Positions 34,272 through 34,412 of a stretch of 34,412 nucleotides of DNA are shown here, one piece after another (position 1 is the stretch's first letter; each line of letters starts with the position of its first letter). The notes below the pieces were generated by a model that had not been told where the DNA came from, ran no database searches, and saw nothing but the letters and a program-made list of their open reading frames with translations. Position numbers and translations under genes: made by a program. Source of the stretch: Halobacteriales archaeon SW_7_65_23 (lineage in GTDB: Archaea > Halobacteriota > Halobacteria > Halobacteriales > Haloarculaceae); contig PXSQ01000083.1 of assembly GCA_003022725.1 (NCBI GenBank), positions 1 to 34,412 on the forward strand. The letters are read 5' to 3'.

Positions 34272-34412
34272 ATGGGAGACAACGACGACGGGACAGTGGA
34301 CGACGGGGCGGGCAGCGAGGACGAGGTCGCGGAGATGTACGGCGCGCCGGGCAGCGCCGGTGGGGACAGAAACGGCGGTGAAGGCAGCGACAGCGGCGAG
34401 GGGGGAGAGGGG
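34272..34412 (+). CDS. N-terminus of an acidic Gly/Asp-rich protein, runs off window
   Basis: MGDNDDGTVDDGAGSEDEVAEMYGAPGSAGGDRNGG... open to the end. Confidence 0.45.
   Translation, partial: MGDNDDGTVDDGAGSEDEVAEMYGAPGSAGGDRNGGEGSDSGEGGEG

Noticed and set aside
1-34412. tRNA or rRNA genes
   Set aside because: No stretch I could fold confidently into a tRNA cloverleaf or match to rRNA; absence not proven without tRNAscan or Infernal.

Overview
This is a GC-rich haloarchaeal chromosomal window, judged from its acidic proteome and haloarchaea-restricted DUF proteins. Its backbone is ordinary: cobalamin adenosyltransferase, two MFS transporters, HtpX, FMN reductase, PolX, DJ-1/PfpI, ALDH, AKR, Pgi, CPBP protease, Nob1, Hsp20, FumC, Mrp, a halocyanin/Fe-S/NrfD cluster and an EamA transporter. 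Four observations stand out. (1) Several genes appear to keep recognisable N- and C-termini but lack the middle, often out of frame: an MBL-fold hydrolase, a C4 zinc-finger protein, citrate synthase, a PIN toxin, a small zinc-finger protein and a halocyanin. This could be microhomology-mediated erosion or an assembly artefact; raw reads would decide. (2) A structured intergenic repeat occurs three times (about 2279, 7279 and 18532). Its helices are kept by compensatory changes and one copy carries an extra two-hairpin module. (3) Two MITE-like families with terminal inverted repeats are present, one copy with an 8-bp target duplication, and members of both abut near 33 kb. (4) Two proteins have unusual active sites: an M24 'pita-bread' protein missing most metal ligands, and a DUF5787 protein resembling an Fe-S PD-(D/E)XK nuclease. 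All calls come from reading the sequence; no database search was run.
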